Below are positions 35,357 through 44,082 of a stretch of 64,000 nucleotides of DNA, piece by piece. Made by a program: the position numbers and the translations under genes. Source of the stretch: Mycobacterium cookii (GTDB taxonomy: Bacteria > Actinomycetota > Actinomycetes > Mycobacteriales > Mycobacteriaceae); assembly GCF_010727945.1 (NCBI RefSeq), contig NZ_AP022569.1, positions 5,022,001-5,086,000 of the forward strand, read 5' to 3'. The notes below the pieces were generated by a model, which saw nothing but the letters and a program-made list of their open reading frames with translations, was not told the origin of the DNA and did not search any database. Numbering within the stretch: the stretch's first letter is position 1; each line of letters begins with the position of its first letter.

Positions 35357-37923
35357 TGCAAAGTCTGCGCGCCGGCTGGCTGTCTTTCCGGCGGATCCAC
35401 CTCGCCGCGTTGATCGCCGACTGGCGCCGCACGCTGCTCAGCGTGATCGGCGTTGCGGTGGGGGTGACGGTGGTGCTGGGTACGTTGGTGCTCAAAGCCG
35501 AACTCACCCGCCCATTCGGCGCATTCGGCCCGTCGCTCGCCCACGCCGCAGACGCCGGGGTGCTGCAGGTTACGCCAAAGGTGAACGGCCGCTTGCCATT
35601 CCAGACGGTCAACCGTCTGCACGCGGAGGTCGCGGGCGCGGAGGCGGTCATCCCCGTCGTCGCCGCCTTGACGCCGGTGGATGTCGCGGGCGGCACCCAC
35701 GGATTCTTCCTGCTCGGCGGTTCATGCCAGGTCGAGCTGCTGGTCGGCTCCTTCGACTGCGAGCAACGCGCCCGCGACGTCAAACCCGCGACCGGTCCCG
35801 GTGTGCCACTGCAGATTCCGGCGGTCATAGCAGAGCGGCATGGCCTACAGCTCGGTGATGAGTTGCGCATCCCCGGGCTGCCTTCAGGTTCTGCGCACCT
35901 GGGTTGGACGTTTCCGGAGTTCGACCGCGTCGCGGGCATCAACGACGGCTACGTGCTGCTGGCCCCTTCCGCGGACATCGCCGCGAGCCTGCTCGGCTCG
36001 CCCGGGTACGCCACGGCCGCGTTCGTTATACCGCGACACGGCACGGACAGCGCCGCCTTCGCGAGTGACGTCGACCGCGTCATCGCCGGCGTCGCAACCG
36101 CTGGTCCGCCCCGGCCGCAGCTGCCGGCCGTGTTCGAGAACGCCACGCAGAGTTTCAATCTGACTGTGTTGGCCGGCATCCTGATCGGCTTGCTCATCTC
36201 GGTGAACACCATCCTGTTGGCGGTCGAGGACAGGCGGGCGGTGATGGGGACCATCGGCGCCATCGGCGCCAAGCCGCGAGGGTTGTTCGGCGGGATGTTG
36301 GGCGAGGGGGCCGTCGTGGGTGCGCTCGGGGGACTGCTCGGGGTGCCCAGCGGCTTCCTGCTCGGGACATATCTGGTCGACCGCTTCGGGCAGGCCATGC
36401 TGGCCGGTTCGGGTGGCACGATTGCCGCGCATTTCACGCCGAGCTTGATCGTGATCGGTGCCGCGGCGGGGACAGTCTCGGGCGTCCTCGCGATGATCGG
36501 GCCCGCCGTCAGGTTGGCCCGCGAGGGACCGCTGGCGTCGATGGCCAGCGTCGGTGGGGTGCAGCGCGTTCGGACGATCCCGATGTGGCCGCTGGTCGCC
36601 GGGGCGGGCGCGCTGGTGGCTTCCGTCGTGGTGTTGAAGATCTTCGAGCGCGGCTCACTGCCGCTGAACGTGGGCATCTACGGCATGACGGTGGGGTTGT
36701 GCGGGGTCGTGTTCTTGACGGCGTGGATAGCCCCGCGCGGTGCGGGCCTGGCGATCAGGCTGCTGACGATTGCGCGTCCCGCCACCGGACGTCTGCTGGG
36801 AGCCGACGTTCGGCGCTACGCCGTACTGTTCGCGCTCTCGGGCGCGCTCCTTGCCCAAGGCGCCAGCTCGGCCATCAGCTCGCACAGCATGCAACTGCTC
36901 GGCACCAAGCAGATGGCGGAAGAGAAGGCCGACCGGTTGCCCGCCGCCCTATTGATTGCCGCTCAATCGGTGCTTGATCAGCGGGATAGCCAGATCTCCG
37001 ACGCCACCTTCGAGCGGGTGACCGCCGTCGCCGACGGGCGCAGCGTGACGTCACGCTGGCGATCGACGATCGGGTCCGGAACGCTGTCGCGGTTGGTCGT
37101 CGGCGTCATACCGGGCGATTGGTACAGCACGGCGGTTTATCAGCCCACCGATTCACCCGACCGGTTCTGGCCGGGCCTGCGGGACGGGGAGATCGGGCTG
37201 AGTGAGATTGCGGCCAGCCGGCTCGGCGTCGCCGCGGGCGGCACCGTCGCGCTGCCGACGGTCGCGGGGCCGAGGCAGTACCGGGTCGCTGGAACCTTCC
37301 GTCCACGGATGGTGAACGACGCCGCAGTGGGCGACATCGTGCTGGCTTCAGACAGATTGGCGCGCGCGGATTGGGCCGCCGTGCGTGACCAGATCGCGGT
37401 GGCCTATCCGTCCGCCGCCGCCGCGACGGCTCACCGCGGCGATTTCGTCAACCTCGGCACCGGATTGCGGGTGTACGACAACCAGCAGTGGCGTTCAGAG
37501 GCCACCAACGGCATCACTCGATTCCTAAAACCGTTCACGATCTCGGGATACGTCGTGATGGCAGCCGCCGGCTTGAGTGTGCTGAACGTGTTCGTGCTCG
37601 GACTGGTGCAGCGCAAGCGCGAGCGGGCGGTGTTGCGGGCGATCGGCATGACCCCCGGGCAAGAACAGGCCGTGATCATCGCCAACGCCGTCATCCTCGG
37701 CGCTCTCGTCGCCGGCATGGCGGTGCTTGGCGGACTGGGCCTCACGTATCTGTGGTCGCTCGGCTCGCCGGTGTACTACGGCATCAAAATCGAGTGGGGC
37801 GCGCTGCCGATGGCGTTGCGGACCGGGGTCGAAGCGATCTTCATCCTCGTCCTGGCGGCCGCCGTGTATCCAGTGATCCATGCGCGGCGACTGGAGACGG
37901 TCGAGGTGCTGCGAAGCAGTTGA
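35353..37923 (+). CDS. ABC exporter permease, FtsX-like (two FtsX domains)
   Basis: An 856-residue permease from ATG 35353. An N-terminal transmembrane helix (RRTLLSVIGVAVGVTVVLGTLVL) precedes a large extracytoplasmic domain (about residues 50-270), then FtsX membrane segments (LTVLAGILIGLLISVNTILLAV, then KPRGLFGGMLGEGAVVGALGGLLG), a second extracytoplasmic region, and final FtsX helices (SGYVVMAAAGLSVLNVFVLGL, RAVLRAIGMTPGQEQ). The duplicated FtsX layout is common in actinobacterial MacB-like exporters. Partner ATPase lies directly upstream. Confidence 0.92.
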   Translation: MMQSLRAGWLSFRRIHLAALIADWRRTLLSVIGVAVGVTVVLGTLVLKAELTRPFGAFGPSLAHAADAGVLQVTPKVNGRLPFQTVNRLHAEVAGAEAVIPVVAALTPVDVAGGTHGFFLLGGSCQVELLVGSFDCEQRARDVKPATGPGVPLQIPAVIAERHGLQLGDELRIPGLPSGSAHLGWTFPEFDRVAGINDGYVLLAPSADIAASLLGSPGYATAAFVIPRHGTDSAAFASDVDRVIAGVATAGPPRPQLPAVFENATQSFNLTVLAGILIGLLISVNTILLAVEDRRAVMGTIGAIGAKPRGLFGGMLGEGAVVGALGGLLGVPSGFLLGTYLVDRFGQAMLAGSGGTIAAHFTPSLIVIGAAAGTVSGVLAMIGPAVRLAREGPLASMASVGGVQRVRTIPMWPLVAGAGALVASVVVLKIFERGSLPLNVGIYGMTVGLCGVVFLTAWIAPRGAGLAIRLLTIARPATGRLLGADVRRYAVLFALSGALLAQGASSAISSHSMQLLGTKQMAEEKADRLPAALLIAAQSVLDQRDSQISDATFERVTAVADGRSVTSRWRSTIGSGTLSRLVVGVIPGDWYSTAVYQPTDSPDRFWPGLRDGEIGLSEIAASRLGVAAGGTVALPTVAGPRQYRVAGTFRPRMVNDAAVGDIVLASDRLARADWAAVRDQIAVAYPSAAAATAHRGDFVNLGTGLRVYDNQQWRSEATNGITRFLKPFTISGYVVMAAAGLSVLNVFVLGLVQRKRERAVLRAIGMTPGQEQAVIIANAVILGALVAGMAVLGGLGLTYLWSLGSPVYYGIKIEWGALPMALRTGVEAIFILVLAAAVYPVIHARRLETVEVLRSS

Positions 37924-37938
37924 TCGTTGCGCTACCTG

Positions 37939-39258
37939 CTAGCCGCAAACCTCGCGGTGCAGTTGTGGAATGTCGTCGTCCGCGTACCGAAACCTGCTTA
38001 GGCGTTCCCGAATCGCGGGGCTCGACATGGCCTCGAAGTCCTTGGGCGGCAACGTCATCTGAAAGACCAGTCCGCGGCCGTCGGCCCCCTCGATCAGGAC
38101 ACCGACTCCGGCAAAGGGGATGTTCAGCACCGGCGTGCAGTAGACGGCGAAGGCGCCTTCGAACTGGAGGCGATAAATGCCGAATCCGGTCCAATTCGTG
38201 ATAAGTGGGTTCCACTGGATCGGATTGAAGCTCGTCGCGACGCAGCGCGCCCCCCGCCATCTGCCAACCGCATCCAGAAACGTTTGGTTGATCCGCATGT
38301 CGCAATGTTCATCGGCAAAGCTATCCACGTGATGGCGGATGCGTTCGGCGATCGAACGTGCCGTCTCTCCGCGGCGTAGGTCGACGTTCAGCGCGGTGAC
38401 GATATTTCCGACCAGCATCGGGTCCAGGCCACACTGATTCCGCACATTGACGGCGATCGCGAGGGTGCGACGATGCACGGCGGGATCCGCGCTCATGAGC
38501 GCCTCGGAAACATGCGCGCACACAACGTCGTTCGCAGACAATCGCATCCGGCATCCGTACGCGTCGCGCATGCGGGCGATTTCGTCTTCGCCGTAGTAGA
38601 GACTCAGAGTCCGCTGTTTTCGCGCATCCTTGGCCATGTAGAGCGCGCTTCGTGCTATCTCTGCGAGACCAAGGCAACGCACCCCGGCCTCGCGAGCCCC
38701 ATCGGCAGGTAGATGCGCGTCGAGGTAGGCAGCGCGGTCTTCGGCGATCACGGGGTCAGCGAGCGGCTTGCCGGCCGCAGCGGCGGCCCACGCGTTCAAG
38801 AAATGCATCGCCGTCTGCATGTCACCGATCGCGTGGTGAAACGAGAAACCGATCGCGGTCGCGTCGTCCGCAAGATGCGTGACACGTACCTTGCATAGCG
38901 GGCCGAATCCCCAACGCGCCGTTGCGCCGTTCACCGGATCGATGAGCCACCCTCCGCTGTCCTCCTGCACCGAATGGATGGCCTCACGGATTGTGCGTCC
39001 GGACGACACCGATGTGAAGGGCACGCCTTGGCCCTTGCATCGGATTCGCATCCTGCCGCCGGCCATGGCGATTCGGCCGGCGAACATTGGAAACCTGGTG
39101 AGCGCGTGCGCGAATGCACCGGCGAGCGCCTGCGTGTCGAGAGGTCGCTCAAAGAAGAAGACCACGTGCACCGCCACGTTCGAGAGAGCGACGTCGCCGA
39201 CGTTGCAACGGATTTCGAACTGCCGTTGGTGCGACGCGCTGATCAGCTGAGTCGACAC
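37939..39258 (-). CDS. BAHD/condensation-fold acyltransferase
   Basis: A 439-residue protein starting with GTG 39258, six bases after the P450 stop, so the two are one operon. The active-site motif H-H-x3-D is present in FSFHHAIGDMQTAMHFL (about residues 139-155), as in chloramphenicol-acetyltransferase-fold enzymes such as BAHD, PapA and condensation domains. A C-terminal NWTGFGIYRLQFEGAFAVY region corresponds to the structural DFGWG segment of BAHD enzymes, in altered form. It should transfer an acyl group from an acyl-CoA to an alcohol or amine, likely the product hydroxylated by the neighbouring P450. Confidence 0.85.
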   Translation of the reverse strand: MSTQLISASHQRQFEIRCNVGDVALSNVAVHVVFFFERPLDTQALAGAFAHALTRFPMFAGRIAMAGGRMRIRCKGQGVPFTSVSSGRTIREAIHSVQEDSGGWLIDPVNGATARWGFGPLCKVRVTHLADDATAIGFSFHHAIGDMQTAMHFLNAWAAAAAGKPLADPVIAEDRAAYLDAHLPADGAREAGVRCLGLAEIARSALYMAKDARKQRTLSLYYGEDEIARMRDAYGCRMRLSANDVVCAHVSEALMSADPAVHRRTLAIAVNVRNQCGLDPMLVGNIVTALNVDLRRGETARSIAERIRHHVDSFADEHCDMRINQTFLDAVGRWRGARCVATSFNPIQWNPLITNWTGFGIYRLQFEGAFAVYCTPVLNIPFAGVGVLIEGADGRGLVFQMTLPPKDFEAMSSPAIRERLSRFRYADDDIPQLHREVCG

Positions 39259-39264
39259 AGTGGA

Positions 39265-40605
39265 CTACTTTCGGCGAGTGACGACTACGCGGCCGCCGCG
39301 TTTCGGGGTATAGGTGACTCCCCGGAAATACGCCCGCTCGTCGGCGGCGGAGTCGGTGTGGATCTGGAAATTCTGGAGCACGGTCCGCAGCACGATATCG
39401 ATTTCGTTGAGTGCGAAATCGGCGCCCATACACCGGCGTGCCCCGTTTCCGAACGCCAGCCATGCCGGTGCCGGCTGCTTGGTGCCGAAGAAGCGGTTCG
39501 GGTCGAATCGTTCGGGGTGCGGGAAGATTTCCGGATTCTCGTGCAGATCGGCAAGGCTGACAAAGACGTTGCTGTCGTGCGGGATTCGCCACGGGCCGAG
39601 ATCGAAGTGCGGTGCACTGACCCGGCGGCCGGGCAGGTCGATGACGGGCCGTACCCGTAACACCTCCAATATCGTGGCTCGACGGAAATCGCGGCCGCCC
39701 TCGTCGACCTCTCTGACCAGGTCGGCCAGCACGTCCGGGTGGCGCCGCAATCGTTCGAACGCCCAGCTGAGGGCCGCTGTCGTGGTCTCGTGACCGGCGC
39801 CGATGAGCGTCACGAGTTCGTCGCAGATGTCCTGCCGCGACATTCCGGTTCCGTCGGCAGCCGTGCTGCGCAGTAACAGAGCCAGGACATCCGTCCGATC
39901 GGCGAGTCCCGGATCAGAATCGGCTCTGTCGATCAGAGAGAAGATGACCCGGTCGAACGCCCTCCGGACGTCGTCCAACCTGCTCCACGGACTGTGGCGC
40001 TGGGTCCGCAATCTCGGCACCGGCATGAACTTCACCATGGCCGATCCGAATTTCGCGTAGCGCGGAACTATCTCACGCAGTTCCGTGAGTTCGGCCCCGT
40101 CGGCGCCGAAGACGGTCCGCAAGATCACGTTCAAGGTAATCCTGTTCATCGGTTCGAGAACGCGAAACTCTTTGTTCTCCACCCAATTCGCGGTTTCGCG
40201 CAGTATCTCGTCAACGATGATCGACTCGTGATGCCGGAGGCTCCGACCGTGAAAGGCCGGCCCGAGAAGCCGACGGCGATCGTGGTGCTGACTGCCGTCG
40301 AGCGCGAATATTGACCCGGGGCCGAAAAAATTGCTCAGGTTCGGCTGATAGTTGGTCAGCTGTTCCGTGCTCGCGGTGAACACCGACCTCACCAGAGCCG
40401 GATCGGAAACGGCGACACTACGGCCAAAGAACGGCACGTTGAATTCGAAGACGCGTCCGTGCCGCTTGATCCATTTCCGCATCGCGTTCCGGCGAGACAC
40501 GGTCATTTCGACGCCCTGCACAAGCTTGGGCGAGCGCACTTGCGGGGGGACCAGCCTGCTCGGCGTGGACGTTTCGTACGGGTTGGCCGTGGCCAAATCG
40601 GTCAT
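39265..40605 (-). CDS. cytochrome P450
   Basis: A 446-residue P450. ATG 40605 has GGAGGA five bases upstream. I-helix GAGHETTT, K-helix E-x2-R in LEVLRVRPVI, and the heme-binding loop FGNGARRCMGADFA are intact, so it is predicted to be catalytically active. The NEN/F-x-P-x-R-F segment (NPEIFPHPERFDPNRF) is also normal. Length and the GNGARRCMG loop resemble the CYP136-138-like mycobacterial P450s. Upstream is an exact copy of the shared palindrome, and the acyltransferase gene follows directly. Likely substrate is a lipid or small terpenoid/polyketide; not determined. Confidence 0.95.
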   Translation of the reverse strand: MTDLATANPYETSTPSRLVPPQVRSPKLVQGVEMTVSRRNAMRKWIKRHGRVFEFNVPFFGRSVAVSDPALVRSVFTASTEQLTNYQPNLSNFFGPGSIFALDGSQHHDRRRLLGPAFHGRSLRHHESIIVDEILRETANWVENKEFRVLEPMNRITLNVILRTVFGADGAELTELREIVPRYAKFGSAMVKFMPVPRLRTQRHSPWSRLDDVRRAFDRVIFSLIDRADSDPGLADRTDVLALLLRSTAADGTGMSRQDICDELVTLIGAGHETTTAALSWAFERLRRHPDVLADLVREVDEGGRDFRRATILEVLRVRPVIDLPGRRVSAPHFDLGPWRIPHDSNVFVSLADLHENPEIFPHPERFDPNRFFGTKQPAPAWLAFGNGARRCMGADFALNEIDIVLRTVLQNFQIHTDSAADERAYFRGVTYTPKRGGRVVVTRRK

Positions 40606-40659
40606 GCGGTCCTCCAATGGCGCCGTCCTTTGGTGCCAGAGGAATCGTCGCTTTCATGG

Positions 40660-40692
40660 GGTGTGACGAGCGCAGTAGCGCGCTACTGCAAT
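40660..40692 (-). promoter_or_regulatory. second exact copy of the shared palindromic operator, upstream of the P450 operon
   Basis: On the minus strand: ATT, the 18-base palindrome (40672-40689), then GCTCGTCACACC. It is identical in 31 of 33 bases to the block before the ABC exporter operon, in the same orientation to its gene, with 66 bases between palindrome and the ATG at 40605. Confidence 0.8.
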
Positions 40693-40718
40693 CCCGCCCG
40701 GCCTTGGGGCGGTAGTAC

Positions 40719-43700
40719 TCAGATCGCGTCGATCATCGCCTTGGCCCAGGCGATGTGTCCTTCGAAGCCAAGAGATTCCGCCATCGCGCGATAGCGATTC
40801 ACCAACTCGCGGTGCGCAACGTGGTCGCCGCGGGCCCGGGCCACCAACGCGCCTAGCCGCAGCAGCGTGATCTCGACTATCGCCGCGCCGTCGTCGGGTA
40901 GGTTCGCCAGCCAGTCGATTGCCTCTTGAGCTTCGGCCAGGTCGCCCTCGGCGCCACGCTCCAGCAGCGTCTCCACAAAAACGCCGGTGCCGAAAACGCC
41001 ATACCCGGCCTGCCCGGCCTGGTGCAGCACGTCGAGGGCATTGCGCATCACCGCTATGGCAGCGTCGCGGTCACCCTGCCTGGCCGTTTCCCGGGCGGCA
41101 CACAAGTCGGTGAGCGGGACCAGCGAGGGCATACGCCCGCGCTGCCACTCGCGGGCCTGCATCATGAGCTCAAGCCCGCGCTTTCGATCGTCCGCGCCCT
41201 CCCGATACAACAGCGCGACCGCAAGCGCGTACTCGGCGAAGATCAGTGCGATGTCGCTGCTGGCCCTTCGGGCGGTCTGCACAGCCTCTTCGGTTGCGCG
41301 CAGCGCGGCGTCGTCGGCCCGAAGCACCCCGAAGGTGATTGCACCGTACGTCCAGGTGACGACCAAGCCAAGAGTTGCCGGGTCACTGTTGCGGGCCATC
41401 TCAACGGCGTCGTCAAGGTCTTGCCGCCAGCCGGGGTAGCCCAGCCACCACTGAGCGAGGCAGCGAAAAGCCAACCCGATCGCCAGCGGCGATCCCATGC
41501 CGAAGCCGGCGCCCTTAGTGGGGTCGCCCTCGGCCAGCTCGATAACGGTCTGCGACCACCGCATGATCTCGCCGAGTTCACCGCTGGCGAACCAGTTGGC
41601 GAACGCCACGAACGCCAGCCCTACCGTCAAGTTGGAATCGCCGATGGACTCCAGCAGCTCCATCTGTTCGGATGCGAGCTGTGACCCTGCGCGCGCGCGT
41701 CCGGCGTACATGAGCTCGGCGGCCAGCCCGCTCATGCTGATTGCCAGCGAGACCTTGTCCCCGGCCGCGCTACACAATTGCCGCATCTCCTCGAACCGGC
41801 CTCGGGCTTCTTGGACAGTGGGAGCTTGCCAGTCCGTGGCGCACAGCATGGTGCGCGGGGCGATGCGCATCGCCAATGTGTCGGCGTATTCCTCGGGTAG
41901 TTGGTCGGCGATCTGGCGTGCGCGCTCCCAACTGACCCGGGCGGCGCCGATGTTGCGGTTGGCTGACGACGCGGCTGCGCGCATGTGCCAGCCATACGCC
42001 GCGTGCAGCTCGCCGGCGGCCTGCAGATGTTCGGCGATCAGCGCCGCGTTCTCCTCCACCGACCCGGGCGCCCGCTCCTGAATCGCGTTGGCCAGGCGCC
42101 GGTGCCATTCGGCACGATCGGATTTCAGCTGCGATTCGTAGGTGACCGCACGGATCAGCGGGTGGTGAAAGGCGTACTCGGCGGTCGGGGCGAACCGGAC
42201 CTGATCGATCAGCGCAGCGCTCAGCAGCTCGTCGAACACGGGATCGATGGCCAGTGCAGCGAGCAACTCCGCCCCGAAGCGTGCGCCGATCACCGACGCC
42301 GCGTTCAACGTCCGCCTGGCTGGGGTGGTCAGCCGGTCGATGCGCGCCGCGATGGCCGCCTGCACCGTGGCCGGAACGCTGACTTCGGCGGCGTTGGTGC
42401 CACAGACGTAGCTGCCGCGCTCACCGGCCAGCACGCTGCGCTGCACCAACTCCCGCACCATCTCTTCGGCGAAAAACGGGTTCCCGGCCGCCCGCTCGGC
42501 GATGATCGCCGTCAGCTCCGCCACCGAGGGGTCCGACCCCAGCAGCTCGGCCAGCAGCGCCACGGTGTCCGAATCGCCCAGTGGGGCAAGCGCTATGGTC
42601 TGTGCGCCGGCCACTCGAGTCAGCTCTCCCCGATATTCCGGACGCGAGGTGATCAGCACCATGGAGGGGGTGCGCGGAATGACGGTGAGAAAGTCGGCCA
42701 GCATCGAATCGCTGACCTCATCGATCCAGTGCACATCCTCGATGATGTACAGCGCCGGTTCGGTGCGCGCCAGCGACGCGGCGTTGATCATCGCTACCAA
42801 CCGCCGCCGCCGCGCCTCTGGATCGATCTGCGGCAGTGGCACCTCGGGGTCGGCGATGCCGAGCAGATCGTCAAACAGCAGCAGGTCCTGCAGGTCGGCA
42901 TCCGGCACCCGGGCGCGTACCCGCTTCCGGGCGCTTTCGGCGTCGAGGTCAGCCACGCCGGTGCCCGCGCGCAGCAGCTGGGCCACGACGTGAAAGGGGA
43001 TGTCGCCGGCATGTGACTCGCAGAAGGCCCAAAACGTTTCGACGCCGCGCCGGGCCGCCAGGGCGGCGGTCTCCCGCGCCGCCCGAGACTTGCCGATGCC
43101 CGGCGGTCCCACCACGTTCACCACACCCCCGCGACCACCGATCACGCGGTCCACCATCGCGTCGATGGCCGTCATCTCCCAATGCCGACCGACCAGGCTC
43201 GCCTCGGCGCGCCCCACAAGCGCGTCCCGGGGCCCGATTCCCAGCAGCCGGCGCGCGCTCACCGGTTCGTTGGCGCCCTTGATGCGCACCCACTCCGGCT
43301 CGGCCAGCATCACCGAGTGCTCGACCAGCCGCGCGGTCGACTCCGACAGCATCACCCCGCCTGGCGGCGCCACCGATTCCATCCGCTGGGCAAACCCGAC
43401 CGACTCGCCGGTCGTGGCGTATCCCAGCGACCCCGAACCGATCTCACCGGCGATCACCCGACCCGAATTCAGGCCCACCCGGACTCGAAGATCGACACCG
43501 TCGCGGCGCTGCACGTCGGCCGCCAACCGGCTCGCCTCCTCCTGGATGGCCATCGCCGCGAGGCAACCACGAAAAGCGTGATCCTCCAACGCGATCGGGG
43601 CCCCGAAGATCGCCATCACCCCGTCCCCGGTGGACTCCACCGTCCCGCCGCCACAGCGCTGCACCACCGCCGCCGAGCGCCCCACCAACTCGGTCATGAC

Positions 43701-43886
43701 TTCGCGATAGCGCTCCATCTCCAGCGCGGCCGCGAGGTCCATCGAGTGCACCACATCGGCGAAGAGCACCGTCACCTGCTTGTACTTCGCCGTATCGCTG
43801 GAAGGCGTGGTCGGGGTGCCGCACTCGTCACAGAACTTGGCGTTCTCCCTCAAGCCAGTGCCGCAGGACCCGCACACCACGCTCAC
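40719..43886 (-). CDS. zinc-ribbon / class III adenylate cyclase-like / AAA ATPase / TPR protein
   Basis: About 1055 residues. The N-terminus has a zinc ribbon (CGSCGTGLRENAKFCDECG). A class III cyclase homology domain follows: VTVLFADVVHSM and TGDGVMAIFGAP hold the two metal-binding Asp residues. The usual V-N-x-A-x-R segment reads ESVGFAQRM, so the transition-state Asn is replaced by Gly while the Arg remains. Next comes an AAA module with Walker A GPPGIGKS and Walker B LYIIEDVHWIDE, then TPR-like helices to the end. There is no LuxR domain. Mycobacteria have several such cyclase-ATPases. The start is uncertain: GTG 43886 or TTG 43913. Confidence 0.85.
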   Translation of the reverse strand: MSVVCGSCGTGLRENAKFCDECGTPTTPSSDTAKYKQVTVLFADVVHSMDLAAALEMERYREVMTELVGRSAAVVQRCGGGTVESTGDGVMAIFGAPIALEDHAFRGCLAAMAIQEEASRLAADVQRRDGVDLRVRVGLNSGRVIAGEIGSGSLGYATTGESVGFAQRMESVAPPGGVMLSESTARLVEHSVMLAEPEWVRIKGANEPVSARRLLGIGPRDALVGRAEASLVGRHWEMTAIDAMVDRVIGGRGGVVNVVGPPGIGKSRAARETAALAARRGVETFWAFCESHAGDIPFHVVAQLLRAGTGVADLDAESARKRVRARVPDADLQDLLLFDDLLGIADPEVPLPQIDPEARRRRLVAMINAASLARTEPALYIIEDVHWIDEVSDSMLADFLTVIPRTPSMVLITSRPEYRGELTRVAGAQTIALAPLGDSDTVALLAELLGSDPSVAELTAIIAERAAGNPFFAEEMVRELVQRSVLAGERGSYVCGTNAAEVSVPATVQAAIAARIDRLTTPARRTLNAASVIGARFGAELLAALAIDPVFDELLSAALIDQVRFAPTAEYAFHHPLIRAVTYESQLKSDRAEWHRRLANAIQERAPGSVEENAALIAEHLQAAGELHAAYGWHMRAAASSANRNIGAARVSWERARQIADQLPEEYADTLAMRIAPRTMLCATDWQAPTVQEARGRFEEMRQLCSAAGDKVSLAISMSGLAAELMYAGRARAGSQLASEQMELLESIGDSNLTVGLAFVAFANWFASGELGEIMRWSQTVIELAEGDPTKGAGFGMGSPLAIGLAFRCLAQWWLGYPGWRQDLDDAVEMARNSDPATLGLVVTWTYGAITFGVLRADDAALRATEEAVQTARRASSDIALIFAEYALAVALLYREGADDRKRGLELMMQAREWQRGRMPSLVPLTDLCAARETARQGDRDAAIAVMRNALDVLHQAGQAGYGVFGTGVFVETLLERGAEGDLAEAQEAIDWLANLPDDGAAIVEITLLRLGALVARARGDHVAHRELVNRYRAMAESLGFEGHIAWAKAMIDAI

Positions 43887-44082
43887 CGTCAACCAGGCAC
43901 CACCGATCAGCAATCCGACCCCGCGAACCCTCCAAGGATAGGGCGTTTACCAGCAGAAAAAAGGAGCTATTTGACATGGCATCAACCGCCTGACGCCGGC
44001 AACGGGCAAGATCGCTTCAGGTTGGGCGCGTGAAAGGCAGGGAGCCTGGGCGATATGGTGACGCCGTGACAAGGGCGCCGCA

